Source: an uncultured Faecalibacterium sp.
GTDB taxonomy: Bacteria; Bacillota; Clostridia; Oscillospirales; Ruminococcaceae
Assembly: GCA_937915335.1 (NCBI GenBank)
Contig: CALDLZ010000241.1
Location: 1-12,923, forward strand
Direction of reading: 5' to 3'
DNA length: 12,923 nucleotides
Shown here: piece after piece, positions 1 to 7,337 of the stretch
Layout of the letters: each line of letters starts with the position of its first letter
Numbering within the stretch: the first letter of the stretch is position 1
Position numbers and translations under genes: made by a program
The notes under the pieces: model-generated
Told to the model about the DNA's origin: nothing
Databases searched by the model: none
Seen by the model: only the letters and a program-made list of their open reading frames with translations

Positions 1-716
1 AGGGCGATAGCGTTGAAATTTTTGTCCGTCAGCATCACGCCCTTGGGGGAGCCGGTGGTGCCGCCCGTGTGCACCACCACACAGGCATGGTCAGGATCAT
101 AGAGCACCGCGGAGATGCTTTCCGGCTTGCCAGCAGTAATGAACTGTTTCCAGAACAGGACATTGGATTTGTACTTGTTCTTGTCCGGGTTGGTAGCCTT
201 GTAGCCCAGTGCCAGCGGCAGCGGCAGGGAATCCGCCGGGGAGAGTACCACCACCCGCTCTACGTGGGTGTGCTTTGCGGCCTGACGGCAGCGTTCGTAC
301 ACCACATTCAGGCAGATGAGCAGGCGGGAATCCACCTCCTCAATATACTCGTGGATGCCCTCGGCACTGTAACGGGGGTCCACCAGGTTCAAGGTCGCGC
401 CGAGCATATCCGCGGCATAGAAGGCGTAGATCACCTCCGGGGTCATCACGCTGACCACGGTGACGATATCACCCTTCTTTATGTCCGCCGCGCGGAGTGC
501 CGCCGCCGTCTTTTTAACGTTGACGATCAAATCAGCATAGGTGAACTTGCGGCCATAATATTCCAGTGCGGTTTCACCCAGGCGGCTCTTGTTCTGCCGA
601 TAGACGAAATCAAAAGCGGAGCATTCCGGCAATGGCTGGTCAATGTACTTCGCGTCGTAGTATTTCAGCCAGGGTCGTGCCTGGGAGGCATAGATCGGGG
701 TGTTGGATGTTGTCAT
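1..716 (-). CDS. AMP-forming acyl-CoA synthetase/ligase, N-terminal part (cut by left edge)
   Basis: This gene encodes an ANL-superfamily adenylate-forming enzyme. Such enzymes activate a carboxylate with ATP to an acyl-AMP and transfer it to CoA in the cytoplasm. The first 238 residues are visible; the C-terminal half and stop lie beyond the left edge. The ATP/AMP-binding signature HTGGTTGSPKGVMLT is at residues 216-230, close to the edge, and is preceded by the usual N-terminal fold (GRKFTYADL near 55-63, KKGDIVTVVSVMTPEVIYAFYA near 80-101). The ATG at 716 is preceded by AAAGGA at a good distance. The substrate pocket is not visible, so chain length cannot be called; a fatty or aromatic acid is possible. 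The gene follows the opp operon by 176 bases on the same strand but has its own strong promoter, so it is probably a separate unit. The family call is secure and the substrate is unknown. Confidence 0.9.
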   Translation of the reverse strand, partial: MTTSNTPIYASQARPWLKYYDAKYIDQPLPECSAFDFVYRQNKSRLGETALEYYGRKFTYADLIVNVKKTAAALRAADIKKGDIVTVVSVMTPEVIYAFYAADMLGATLNLVDPRYSAEGIHEYIEEVDSRLLICLNVVYERCRQAAKHTHVERVVVLSPADSLPLPLALGYKATNPDKNKYKSNVLFWKQFITAGKPESISAVLYDPDHACVVVHTGGTTGSPKGVMLTDKNFNAIA

Positions 717-737
717 AAATTGTCCTTTGATGCTTCA

Positions 738-758
738 CTGCGCCCGGAGCGGGTGCAG
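738..758 (-). other. Hairpin in the 5' leader of the acyl-CoA ligase gene
   Basis: CTGC-A-CCCG, a CTC loop, then CGGG-C-GCAG on the minus strand forms a stem of two 4-bp GC-rich blocks around one A/C mismatch, about 22 bases before the start codon. There is no T-tract after it, so it is not a terminator. It could affect translation or mRNA stability; this is inference from sequence only. Confidence 0.3.
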
Positions 759-822
759 CCGGTTTGGACGATGTCTTAAACTTCGTCTGTTGGTTAAAAA
801 CGTCTCAATACACACTGGAGCT

Positions 823-851
823 ATTGTAGTAGAGCCGGGTGGAAATGTCAA
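823..851 (-). promoter_or_regulatory. Promoter of the acyl-CoA ligase gene
   Basis: On the minus strand TTGACA (846-851) is followed after exactly 17 bases by TACAAT (823-828). This is a near-perfect sigma-A promoter. It predicts a start near 816 and a leader of about 100 bases. It is the best match to consensus in the window. Confidence 0.75.
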
Positions 852-855
852 GAAA

Positions 856-871
856 CAAAGGGTGAACTTTG
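856..871. promoter_or_regulatory. Inverted repeat just upstream of the acyl-CoA ligase promoter
   Basis: CAAAG-N6-CTTTG is a perfect 5-bp dyad (ACAAAG/CTTTGT if one more base on each side is counted on the minus strand) ending 4 bases upstream of the -35 box. It could be an operator. It could also be a weak hairpin ending opp transcripts, since it follows the oppF stop and TTTCTT comes next. Neither role can be settled from the sequence. Confidence 0.25.
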
Positions 872-892
872 TCAAAAACCGCAAGAAACAGT

Positions 893-1825
893 TTACAACG
901 CGGCCAGCCAGTCCTTGGCCTCCTGCTCGCTGCAAAGCACCCAGTGCTTCGGGCGCAGTTCCCGCCACTGGGGGGCTTCCCTGGAGTAATCGTGCATGGC
1001 GGGATCATAGACCAACAGCTTCTTTTTCCGCTCCAGCTTGGGGTTGGGCATGGGAATGGCCGAGAGCAGGCTGCGGGTGTAGGGATGGATGGCGTGGGTC
1101 ACCAGCTCCTCGGCATCCGCCAGCTCCACGATATCACCCTTGTGGATGACAGCGATGCGGTCAGAGATGTACCGCATCACGGAAAGGTCGTGGGCGATGA
1201 ACAGATAAGTAATGCCGCGCTCCTTCTGCAGGTGACGCAGCAGGTTGAGCACCTGGGCGCGGATGGACATATCCAGAGCCGAGATGGGCTCGTCGGCAAT
1301 GATGAACTCCGGCTCCACGATCAGGGCGCGGGCGATGCCGATGCGCTGGCGCTGGCCGCCGGAAAACTCGTGGGGGAAGCGGGAGGCAAACTCGGGCAGC
1401 AGACCTACATCCAGCAGTGCCTGCCGCACCTTCTCTTCCCGCTGGGCGGCGGTCAGGTCGGGCCGGACATTCTGCAGGCCCTCGCCCACGATGTAGCTGA
1501 CCTTTGCGCGTTCGTTCAGGGAGGACTGCGGGTCCTGGAAGATCATCTGGATCTCCTTGATGATCTGCTGGTCCAGCTGGCGGGAGATCTTACCGTTGAT
1601 CTTCTGACCTTTGTACAGGATCTCGCCGCCCGAGGTGGGCAGGATCCGCATGATGGCGCGGCCAATGGTGGTTTTGCCGGAACCGGACTCGCCCACCAGA
1701 CCAAAGGTCTCACCCTTGTAAATTTCAAAGTTGGCGTGGTTCACGGCCTTGTAGGCCTTACGGCCGGAGCCGTAGGTCACCTCGAGGTCTTTGACCTCAA
1801 GAAGAGTCTCACGTTCTTCAGTCAT
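893..1825 (-). CDS. oppF: Oligopeptide ABC transporter ATP-binding protein, OppF/AmiF type
   Basis: This is the second of two ATPase subunits that power peptide import at the inner face of the membrane. The 310-residue protein has all nucleotide-binding motifs: Walker A GESGSGKT (45-52), Q-loop [12 protein letters not shown] (94-105), signature FSGGQRQR (154-161), Walker B FIIADEP (174-180) and the switch histidine H212. After the ATPase core comes the oligopeptide-transporter C-terminal segment with [12 protein letters not shown]. The closing segment with [13 protein letters not shown] resembles the AmiF branch (recalled from family knowledge). The ATG at 1825 has AGGAGGG upstream. The start lies 8 bases inside the end of oppD, so translation is probably coupled. 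It is the last gene of the oppBCDF operon, and no strong terminator follows the stop. Confidence 0.93.
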   Translation of the reverse strand: MTEERETLLEVKDLEVTYGSGRKAYKAVNHANFEIYKGETFGLVGESGSGKTTIGRAIMRILPTSGGEILYKGQKINGKISRQLDQQIIKEIQMIFQDPQSSLNERAKVSYIVGEGLQNVRPDLTAAQREEKVRQALLDVGLLPEFASRFPHEFSGGQRQRIGIARALIVEPEFIIADEPISALDMSIRAQVLNLLRHLQKERGITYLFIAHDLSVMRYISDRIAVIHKGDIVELADAEELVTHAIHPYTRSLLSAIPMPNPKLERKKKLLVYDPAMHDYSREAPQWRELRPKHWVLCSEQEAKDWLAAL

Positions 1826-2879
1826 CCTGCATTCCCTCCTCTCTCAGCAGCTTGACGGCGGCGGGCGGCTCCACCTTGGGGGCCCGAGGGTCCAGCAGCC
1901 AGGTCTTGGCCTTGTGGGTCGGGCTGACGGAGAAATACGGGGGCCGTTTGACGAAGTCGATCTTCAGCGCTTGTGGGTTGCGGGGTGCGAAGGCATCACC
2001 GTGGATCTCGGTGAACAGGTTTGGGGGCGTGCCCTGAATGTTGAACAGGTCCTCGCCCTTGATGCCCATCTGGGGCATACTGGACAGCAGCGCCCAGGTA
2101 TAAGGGTGGCGGGGGTCGTAGTAAATTTCATCCGAGGTGCCGATCTCCACGATGTCACCGGCGTACATGACAGCCACCCGGTCGGCAATGTTGGCCACCA
2201 CGCCCAGGTCGTGGGTGATGAGCACGATAGTCAGATTGTATTTGACCTGCATCTCCTTGAGCAGCTGTAAGATCTGTGCCTGAATGGTCACGTCCAGTGC
2301 CGTGGTGGGCTCGTCGCAGATCAGAATCTGCGGGTTGCAGGCCACCGCAATGGCAATGACGACACGCTGGCGCATACCGCCGGAAAACTCGTGGGGGTAC
2401 TGGTCAAAGCGCACCTCGGGGTCGGCAATGCCCACATCCCGCAGGTACTCGAGGGTTTTTTCCCTGGCTGCCTTGCCCTTGAGATGCTGGTGCAATTCCA
2501 CGGCCTCCATGATCTGGTCGCCGATGGTTTTCAGGGGGTTCAGGCTGGTCATGGGATCCTGCATGATCATGGCGATCTCGCGGCCACGGACCTTGAGCCA
2601 GTCCTTTTCCTTTTTCAGGTCGGAAAGGCGGATGGGCTTTCCGTCATCGGCACCATAGTAATCAATGGTGCCCGAGGTGATGGAACCATTGGCATCCAGC
2701 AGGCCCATAAAGCTCTTGGTGAACACGCTCTTGCCGGAGCCGGACTCACCCACGATGGCAAGGACTTCGCCGTGGTAGATATCCAGGTCGATGCCCCGGA
2801 TGGCATGCAGTACCTTGCCCCGCAGGTTGAATTTGATGTTGAGGTCCTTTACAGAAAGGATGAGCTGATTCTTTTTCAT
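1818..2879 (-). CDS. oppD: Oligopeptide ABC transporter ATP-binding protein, OppD/AmiE type
   Basis: This is the first ATPase subunit of the peptide importer, 353 residues. Walker A GESGSGKS is at 44-51, the Q-loop [11 protein letters not shown] at 105-115, signature FSGGMRQR at 165-172, Walker B ILICDEP at 185-191 and H223 in [17 protein letters not shown] (257-269) marks the oligopeptide/dipeptide C-terminal domain. The tail with KIDF, PPYF and AKTWLL resembles AmiE. The Cys-rich motif seen in the C-terminus of many Dpp/OppD proteins is absent, which fits the Ami branch. A longer frame opens at 2966, but the ATG at 2879 is chosen because AAGGAGGG lies just before it and the extra residues would overlap oppC. 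It starts 13 bases after the oppC stop and overlaps oppF by 8. Confidence 0.94.
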   Translation of the reverse strand: MKKNQLILSVKDLNIKFNLRGKVLHAIRGIDLDIYHGEVLAIVGESGSGKSVFTKSFMGLLDANGSITSGTIDYYGADDGKPIRLSDLKKEKDWLKVRGREIAMIMQDPMTSLNPLKTIGDQIMEAVELHQHLKGKAAREKTLEYLRDVGIADPEVRFDQYPHEFSGGMRQRVVIAIAVACNPQILICDEPTTALDVTIQAQILQLLKEMQVKYNLTIVLITHDLGVVANIADRVAVMYAGDIVEIGTSDEIYYDPRHPYTWALLSSMPQMGIKGEDLFNIQGTPPNLFTEIHGDAFAPRNPQALKIDFVKRPPYFSVSPTHKAKTWLLDPRAPKVEPPAAVKLLREEGMQDD

Positions 2880-2892
2880 CTTCCGTCCCTCC

Positions 2893-3924
2893 TTACTGCA
2901 GGTGGTTCTTCGGGTCAGCGGCATCCGAGAAGGCGTTGCCGATGAGATAGAACGCGATGGTGACAAAGCTCAGGATGATAGTGGGGTAGAGCAGCTGATA
3001 CCGCAGGCCCGCCTGCATCATCACCTTGCGGCCGTCGTTGATAAGGTTGCCCAGAGAGGGGGTCTCCACGGAAAGACCCAGGCCGATATAGGTAATGAAC
3101 ACCTCGCTGCCAATGGCGGCGGGGATGGTCAGGGCCATGCGCAGCATGATGACCGATACCAGATAGGGCAGCAGGTTGCGCAGGACGATGCGGTGGGTGG
3201 GGGTGCCGATGCAGCGGGAAGCCACATTGTAATCACGGTCACGGATGATCAGGATCTGGTTGCGGATAAAGCGCGCCATGGCGATCCAGCCCGTGATGGA
3301 CATGCCCAGGATCAGGGTCTTGACGCTGGGGGATGCAACGTAGGAGATCAGGATCAGGATGATGGTAGAGGGGACATTATCGCAGATGTTGTACAGCTCG
3401 GTGAAGAAGAAGTCGAGCTGACGGACATAGCCCCAGAGCACGCCCACCGTGATGCCCACCACGGCCTCGATGAGGGCCACGAAGAAGGCGATGGTCAGAC
3501 TGGTGCGCGCGCCCGCCCAGATGCGGGCCCACAAATCCTGGCCGATGGCGTTGGAGCCCCAGATAAAGCCATCCTCGCCGGGGGCGATGTTGCGGAACTG
3601 GATGCCAGTCGCAGGGTCTACCTGGCAGAGGTTGGGGTCTGCCTGCCCGGGCAGGCAGGGCTGCAGGAAGGCGAAAGCCACCACGGCGATCAGAGCAATC
3701 AGCAGGGTAACGGCGATCTTATTTTTGAAAAAGGCACGGAAGGTGCTGCCCCAATAGCTGTAATTGGAGTAGGAGGTCGCCTCGGCGCGTTCCTCGCTGA
3801 ACCCGGCGGGGGTGAACAACTCGTCCTCGGGCAGGTCGGCCCAAGCGGCGGGGCCGTCCTTCTGTAGCTTGTTCAGGTCATTTTCCAGAACTGCGGCTTT
3901 GTGATCTTTCATGTGGAACAGCAT
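2893..3924 (-). CDS. oppC: Oligopeptide ABC transporter permease, OppC type
   Basis: This is one of the two membrane permeases of the peptide importer, 343 residues. A long cytoplasmic N-terminus of about 68 residues precedes the first membrane segment (about 69-88). An external loop follows with two cysteines (C90, C100) that could form a disulfide. Then comes the conserved GSNAIGQDLWARIWAGAR region (123-140) and further membrane segments. The EAA loop that docks on the ATPases is at about 231-255 (DYNVASRCIG then LRNLLPYL). The ATG at 3924 shares its A with the oppB stop (TAATG) and has AAGGTGG before it; a second Met four codons in is less likely. The gene carries a perfect 20-bp palindrome in the loop after the first membrane segment. 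Confidence 0.93.
   Translation of the reverse strand: MLFHMKDHKAAVLENDLNKLQKDGPAAWADLPEDELFTPAGFSEERAEATSYSNYSYWGSTFRAFFKNKIAVTLLIALIAVVAFAFLQPCLPGQADPNLCQVDPATGIQFRNIAPGEDGFIWGSNAIGQDLWARIWAGARTSLTIAFFVALIEAVVGITVGVLWGYVRQLDFFFTELYNICDNVPSTIILILISYVASPSVKTLILGMSITGWIAMARFIRNQILIIRDRDYNVASRCIGTPTHRIVLRNLLPYLVSVIMLRMALTIPAAIGSEVFITYIGLGLSVETPSLGNLINDGRKVMMQAGLRYQLLYPTIILSFVTIAFYLIGNAFSDAADPKNHLQ
3639..3658. repeat. Perfect 20-bp palindrome inside oppC
   Basis: The segment CTGCCTGCCC followed by GGGCAGGCAG is a perfect self-complementary 20-mer. It codes for OppC residues 89-96 (PCLPGQAD) in the loop after the first membrane segment. As RNA it could fold into a 10-bp all-Watson-Crick helix, less whatever bases form the loop. 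Confidence 0.7.
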
Positions 3925-4865
3925 TATCGGCCACCTTCTTTCTTGCCAAAACTGATGCGGGGATCGATGAGCACCATGAGCAGGTCACCCAGGATCAAGC
4001 CGATGATGCCCACGCAGGCGTACAGCAGCACGATGCCCTGCACCATGGTGTTATCGTGGCGCTGGACACAGGTGACCAGCAGGCCGCCCATGCCGGGAAT
4101 GGAGTACAGGCTCTCGATGTAAATGGAACCGACAACAGTGTTCAGGAACGCCGAGGGAATATACTGTACCAGCGGCACCATGGCGTTGCGGAAGATGTGG
4201 TGCAGTGCGATATTGTTTTCACTCACGCCCTTGGCCAGCGCCAGACGGACGTAATCCTTGTTGCTCTCGTCCACCATATAGCGGCGCAGCCACATGGCGT
4301 AGAACGCCACGTTGCCCAGGCTCATGGAGCAGACCGGCAGCACCCAGTACCGCCAGTCGGAGGCATCGAACAGCAGGCCCACGTTCAGCGCCTGGGTGCC
4401 GTACATCTGGATGTACAGGTAATACACGGCGGCGGGCACGGCCTGGATGAGCACGATGATGGCCGTGCCGATCTTATCCGGCCAGCGGTTCTTGAACCGA
4501 CCCATCAGCAGGCCCATAGGGATGCCGATGACCAGGCTCAGCAGCATGGCGAGCACGCCCATCTGGATGGAGATGGGCAGCTTCTTGGCCAGGATGCCGG
4601 TGACGGAAGCGTTTACCTTATAAATATGGCTCACACCCAGATCGCCGTGGAAGGCATTCCACCAGAACCGCCCGATCTGCACCGGCAGCGGATCCAGCAG
4701 GCCCATGGACTGCAGGCCCGCCTGGATCTGGGCCTCGGTCATTTTTTCGTAGTTTGCAAAGTAGCCTTCTACCGGCATCAGCCGCAGCAGGCAGAACACG
4801 AGCGTTACGATGATGAACAGCGTCAAGATGGAACGCCCGATGCGTTTTGCCAGATATTTCAGCAT
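3924..4865 (-). CDS. oppB: Oligopeptide ABC transporter permease, OppB type
   Basis: This is the partner permease of OppC, 313 residues, and the first gene of the operon. It begins MLKYLAKRIGRSILTLF, a typical OppB start with basic residues followed at once by the first membrane segment (about 12-30). An external domain with LGLLDPLPVQ-like sequence (about 55-64) and FHGDLGVS (72-79) follows. There are further membrane segments, and the EAA loop lies at about 204-230 (DYVRLALAKG then FRNAMVPL). IESLYSIPGMGGL, conserved in OppB, is present. The frame opens at 4919, but the Met at 4865 is preferred: AGAGGGG lies upstream and the extra 18 residues would put charged sequence before the membrane start. 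No oppA gene lies upstream, because coaBC ends there with a terminator. Confidence 0.93.
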   Translation of the reverse strand: MLKYLAKRIGRSILTLFIIVTLVFCLLRLMPVEGYFANYEKMTEAQIQAGLQSMGLLDPLPVQIGRFWWNAFHGDLGVSHIYKVNASVTGILAKKLPISIQMGVLAMLLSLVIGIPMGLLMGRFKNRWPDKIGTAIIVLIQAVPAAVYYLYIQMYGTQALNVGLLFDASDWRYWVLPVCSMSLGNVAFYAMWLRRYMVDESNKDYVRLALAKGVSENNIALHHIFRNAMVPLVQYIPSAFLNTVVGSIYIESLYSIPGMGGLLVTCVQRHDNTMVQGIVLLYACVGIIGLILGDLLMVLIDPRISFGKKEGGR

Positions 4866-4909
4866 ATCTGTGCGCACCCCTCTTTCGTTTGTGGTTCCCC
4901 GGATGCAGT

Positions 4910-4952
4910 AAAATTGCACAACGGATAGGAATAGAATACATCAAAATTGCAC
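4910..4952. repeat. Direct repeat pair (10 bp) bracketing the opp promoter -10
   Basis: AAAATTGCAC occurs at 4910-4919 and again at 4943-4952, both in the same orientation. The 33-base period is close to three helical turns, so both copies face the same side of DNA. One lies in the leader and the other in the -35/-10 spacer of the predicted opp promoter, a pattern typical of a paired protein-binding site. Confidence 0.45.
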
Positions 4953-4961
4953 TTTTGGAAA
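4933..4961 (-). promoter_or_regulatory. Candidate promoter of the oppBCDF operon
   Basis: On the minus strand TTTCCA (4956-4961) and TATTCT (4933-4938) are separated by 17 bases, giving a start near 4926 and a leader of about 60 bases before oppB. Both boxes are weak, which suits a regulated promoter. Other placements in this AT-rich gap are possible. Confidence 0.4.
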
Positions 4962-4964
4962 GTG
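4950..4964. promoter_or_regulatory. Operator-like palindrome over the opp -35 box
   Basis: CACTTT-TGG-AAAGTG is a perfect 6-bp dyad with a 3-base centre. It covers the whole predicted -35 box and touches the second AAAATTGCAC repeat. A repressor bound here would block polymerase. The regulator is unknown. Confidence 0.4.
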
Positions 4965-5023
4965 ATTTACCCGGATTTTGAAAAATGTTTTTGTAAAAGC
5001 AGGGTAAAGTGAGCGGTTTTCTT

Positions 5024-5065
5024 ACAAAAAAGAACCCTCTCCATCAAAAAGATGACAGAGAGGGT
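5024..5065 (-). terminator. Intrinsic terminator after coaBC
   Basis: Just past the coaBC stop, the minus strand forms ACCCTCTC...GAGAGGGT with an inner CATC/GATG block and a 3-base bulge around a T5 loop, followed by TTCTTTTTT. It insulates coaBC from the opp promoter downstream. Confidence 0.85.
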
Positions 5066-5078
5066 GAGCAAAAGCGGC

Positions 5079-6275
5079 TTACTGCTTTCTGCGCTTCAGA
5101 ATTTCGTCGAGGATAGCGTCGGCCACATCGGCCTTGCTCATCAGGGGCAGTTCCCGGGCACCGTCGGGGGTGATGAAGGTGACAACATTGGTGTCCACCC
5201 CAAACCCGGCCCCGGCGATCTTCAGGTTGTTGGCCACCACCATGTCCAGATTTTTCTTGGTCAGCTTGGCCGTGGAGTTTTCCACCATATCCCGGGTCTC
5301 CATGGAAAAACCACAGAGGAACTGGTGCGTTTTCTTCGGGCCAAGGGTGCCCAGAATATCGGCGGTGCGCTCCACGGGGATGGAAAGGTCGCCATCCTTC
5401 TTTTTGATCTTATCGGCGGCCACGGTCACGGGGCGATAGTCGGCCACGGCAGCGGCCATGACCAGAACATCCATCTCCTCAAAGCGGCTGGTCACGGCAT
5501 CGTACATATCCTGTGCCGTGGTAATGGGAACATCGGTGGTGAATTTGACCGGTGCAAGGTCGGTGCGGCCGTGGATGAGGGTGACGTCCGCACCGCGCAT
5601 GGCGGCGGCCCGGGCCACGGCGTAGCCCATCTTGCCGGTGGAGTGGTTGGTCAGGTAGCGCACGGGGTCCAGCGGCTCCTGGGTAGGCCCGGCGGTCACA
5701 GCAACGCGGATACCGGCCAGGTCCTTGGGCCGGGCGATGGTGTGCAGAATATACTCGATGAGCACATCCTCCTTGGGCAGGCGGCCGCTGCCAACATCCT
5801 TGCAGGCCAGCAGCCCGCTCTCGGACGGGATGACCGTGAAGCCGTAGTGTTCCAGCGTCTTGAGGTTATCCTGGGTGATGGGATTCTCCAGCATCCCGGT
5901 GTTCATGGCCGGGCTCACCAGCTTGGGACACTTTGCCGCCAGCATCACGGTGGTCAGCATATCGTCGGCGATGCCGTGGGCCATCTTGGCAATGACATTG
6001 GCCGTGGCCGGGGCAACCAGAATGACATCCGCCTTTTTGGCGAGGGAGATGTGGGTGACCTCGAACTTGAAATCACGGTCGAAGGTGTCCACCATGCACT
6101 TGTGGCCGGTCAGGGTCTCAAAGGTGATGGGGGTGATGAAGTGGGTGGCGTTCTCCGTCATAATCACTTCCACGTCGGCCCCCAGCTTTTTGAGCGCGCT
6201 GGCCACGTTTGCCATTTTATAAGCGGCAATGCCGCCGGTAACGCCCAGAAGGACGCATTTGCCTTGCAGATCCAT
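5079..6275 (-). CDS. coaBC: Bifunctional phosphopantothenoylcysteine decarboxylase / phosphopantothenate-cysteine ligase
   Basis: This enzyme joins cysteine to 4'-phosphopantothenate (CoaB) and decarboxylates the product with FMN (CoaC), giving 4'-phosphopantetheine for CoA synthesis in the cytoplasm. The 398-residue protein has the full two-domain length. In the CoaC half, VTGGIAAYK is at 12-20, His75 lies in THISLA, SPAMN ends at Asn125, and Cys158 lies in LLACKDVGSGRLP. In the CoaB half, GPTQEPLDPVR is at 196-206, Asn210 in NHSTGKMG, AAAVADYR at 274-281, and Lys289. These fall on the residue numbers I know from E. coli Dfp (75, 125, 158, 210, 289), so both activities should be intact. The ATG at 6275 follows a strong AGGAGG. 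It diverges from coaX across about 150 bases. Confidence 0.97.
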   Translation of the reverse strand: MDLQGKCVLLGVTGGIAAYKMANVASALKKLGADVEVIMTENATHFITPITFETLTGHKCMVDTFDRDFKFEVTHISLAKKADVILVAPATANVIAKMAHGIADDMLTTVMLAAKCPKLVSPAMNTGMLENPITQDNLKTLEHYGFTVIPSESGLLACKDVGSGRLPKEDVLIEYILHTIARPKDLAGIRVAVTAGPTQEPLDPVRYLTNHSTGKMGYAVARAAAMRGADVTLIHGRTDLAPVKFTTDVPITTAQDMYDAVTSRFEEMDVLVMAAAVADYRPVTVAADKIKKKDGDLSIPVERTADILGTLGPKKTHQFLCGFSMETRDMVENSTAKLTKKNLDMVVANNLKIAGAGFGVDTNVVTFITPDGARELPLMSKADVADAILDEILKRRKQ

Positions 6276-6310
6276 CCAAAAAACCTCCTGTTTTGCGGGT
6301 TTGCAACCCT

Positions 6311-6339
6311 AGTATAATCCAAAACCGCCGCCAACACAA
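6311..6339 (-). promoter_or_regulatory. Promoter of coaBC
   Basis: On the minus strand TTGTGT (6334-6339) is followed after 17 bases by TATACT (6311-6316), predicting a start near 6304 and a leader of about 28 bases that is mostly the ribosome site. The -10 is good and the -35 fair. It is back to back with the coaX promoter. Confidence 0.6.
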
Positions 6340-6359
6340 CAAAATCTTTCGGTTTGGTC

Positions 6360-6388
6360 TTGTATCCAGCGCCAAAATGCGGTAAAAT
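6360..6388 (+). promoter_or_regulatory. Promoter of the coaX operon
   Basis: TTGTAT (6360-6365) and TAAAAT (6383-6388) are spaced by 17 bases, giving a start near 6395 and a leader of about 34 bases. The -35 boxes of coaBC and coaX are only 20 bases apart, so one regulator could control both. Confidence 0.6.
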
Positions 6389-6428
6389 AGCTTGACTTAG
6401 TTAGAATAGAACCTCGCAGGAGAAGAAT

Positions 6429-7313
6429 ATGATCTTAGCCATTGATATAGGCAACACCACCGTCGCCCTGGGCGGCATCAAGGACGGACGTGTATGCTTT
6501 GTGGCCCACATGGACACGGTGCGCACCCGCACCGCTGCGGAATACCGGGTGGAGATGGAAAAGGTGTTTGCTCACCGCCGCCACCCGGAACGGCCTATCC
6601 GCTTTGAGGGCGCGGTGCTGACCAGCGTGGTGCCCCAGATCACCGGGGCGCTGGCAGAGTGCGCCCGCCACTATACCGGCAAAAAGCCGGTCATCGTCTC
6701 GCCGGATATCCACACGGGGCTGACCATGGGGGTGCCTGACCCCCACGCCGTGGGCAAGGACCGGCTGGTGGATGCCGCCTACGCAGCGGCAAACTTCCCG
6801 CTGCCGGTCATCACGGTGGATCTGGGCACTGCCACTACTTTTAATGTGGTGGATGAGAACCGGGTGTTCCGGGGCGGTGTCATCTGCCCGGGACTATCCA
6901 CCGGTCTGCGCGCTCTGGGTGAGCGCTGCGCCCAGCTGCCCCAGGTGCGGCTGGCATCGCCCAGGACGGCCATCGGCGTGAACACCGAAAGCTGTATGCT
7001 GTCGGGCTCTGTGCTGGGCACGGCAGTCCTGCTGGACGGCATCACCCAGCGCATTGAGGAAGAGCTGGGCCGCCCGGCCACGCTTGTGGTCACCGGCGGG
7101 CTGGCAAAGTATGTCACGCCCCTCTGCCGCCACCCGCTGACTTACGACCCGGAGCTGCTGCTGAAGGGGCTGGCCCTGCTGTACCAGATGAACGCCCCCC
7201 AGCCTCGTCACAACGCTGGGAGCAAGCGGCATAATAATCCCAATTTCCACCGGGGCCGCCGTCCCCATGCCAAGCGCCGGGAGCGCCGCGAGGACGAGGC
7301 CAAGGCCGGTTAA
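6429..7313 (+). CDS. coaX: Type III pantothenate kinase with basic C-terminal extension
   Basis: CoaX phosphorylates pantothenate with ATP, the first committed step to CoA; the type III enzyme belongs to the ASKHA fold. The 294-residue product has DIGNT at 6-10 (phosphate loop, Asp6), GKDRLVDAAYAA at 109-120, DLGTATTFN at 131-139 (catalytic-site Asp131), GGVICPGL at 149-156 and VTGGLAKY at 221-228. The ATG at 6429 has AGGAGA five bases ahead. The normal CoaX fold should end near residue 255. Here about 38 further residues follow, rich in Arg, Lys, His and Asn, unlike the rest of the protein. The family call is certain; the role of the tail is unknown. It is the first gene of an operon with the oxidoreductase 24 bases later. 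Confidence 0.96.
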   Translation: MILAIDIGNTTVALGGIKDGRVCFVAHMDTVRTRTAAEYRVEMEKVFAHRRHPERPIRFEGAVLTSVVPQITGALAECARHYTGKKPVIVSPDIHTGLTMGVPDPHAVGKDRLVDAAYAAANFPLPVITVDLGTATTFNVVDENRVFRGGVICPGLSTGLRALGERCAQLPQVRLASPRTAIGVNTESCMLSGSVLGTAVLLDGITQRIEEELGRPATLVVTGGLAKYVTPLCRHPLTYDPELLLKGLALLYQMNAPQPRHNAGSKRHNNPNFHRGRRPHAKRRERREDEAKAG

Positions 7314-7337
7314 TGACAAAACAGGATGGAGAGAGCA

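Noticed and set aside
869..1855. Plus-strand open frame opposite oppF, and similar ones opposite oppC (2902-3867) and oppB (4056-4928)
   Set aside because: Each mirrors a gene with clear ABC transporter motifs, lacks a plausible ribosome site and has unnatural composition.
5052..6317. Long plus-strand open frame (421 codons) across coaBC
   Set aside because: It is the complement of coaBC, whose catalytic residues and ribosome site are all present. The frame is His/Gly/Val-rich with no recognisable motif, as expected of a shadow in GC-rich DNA.
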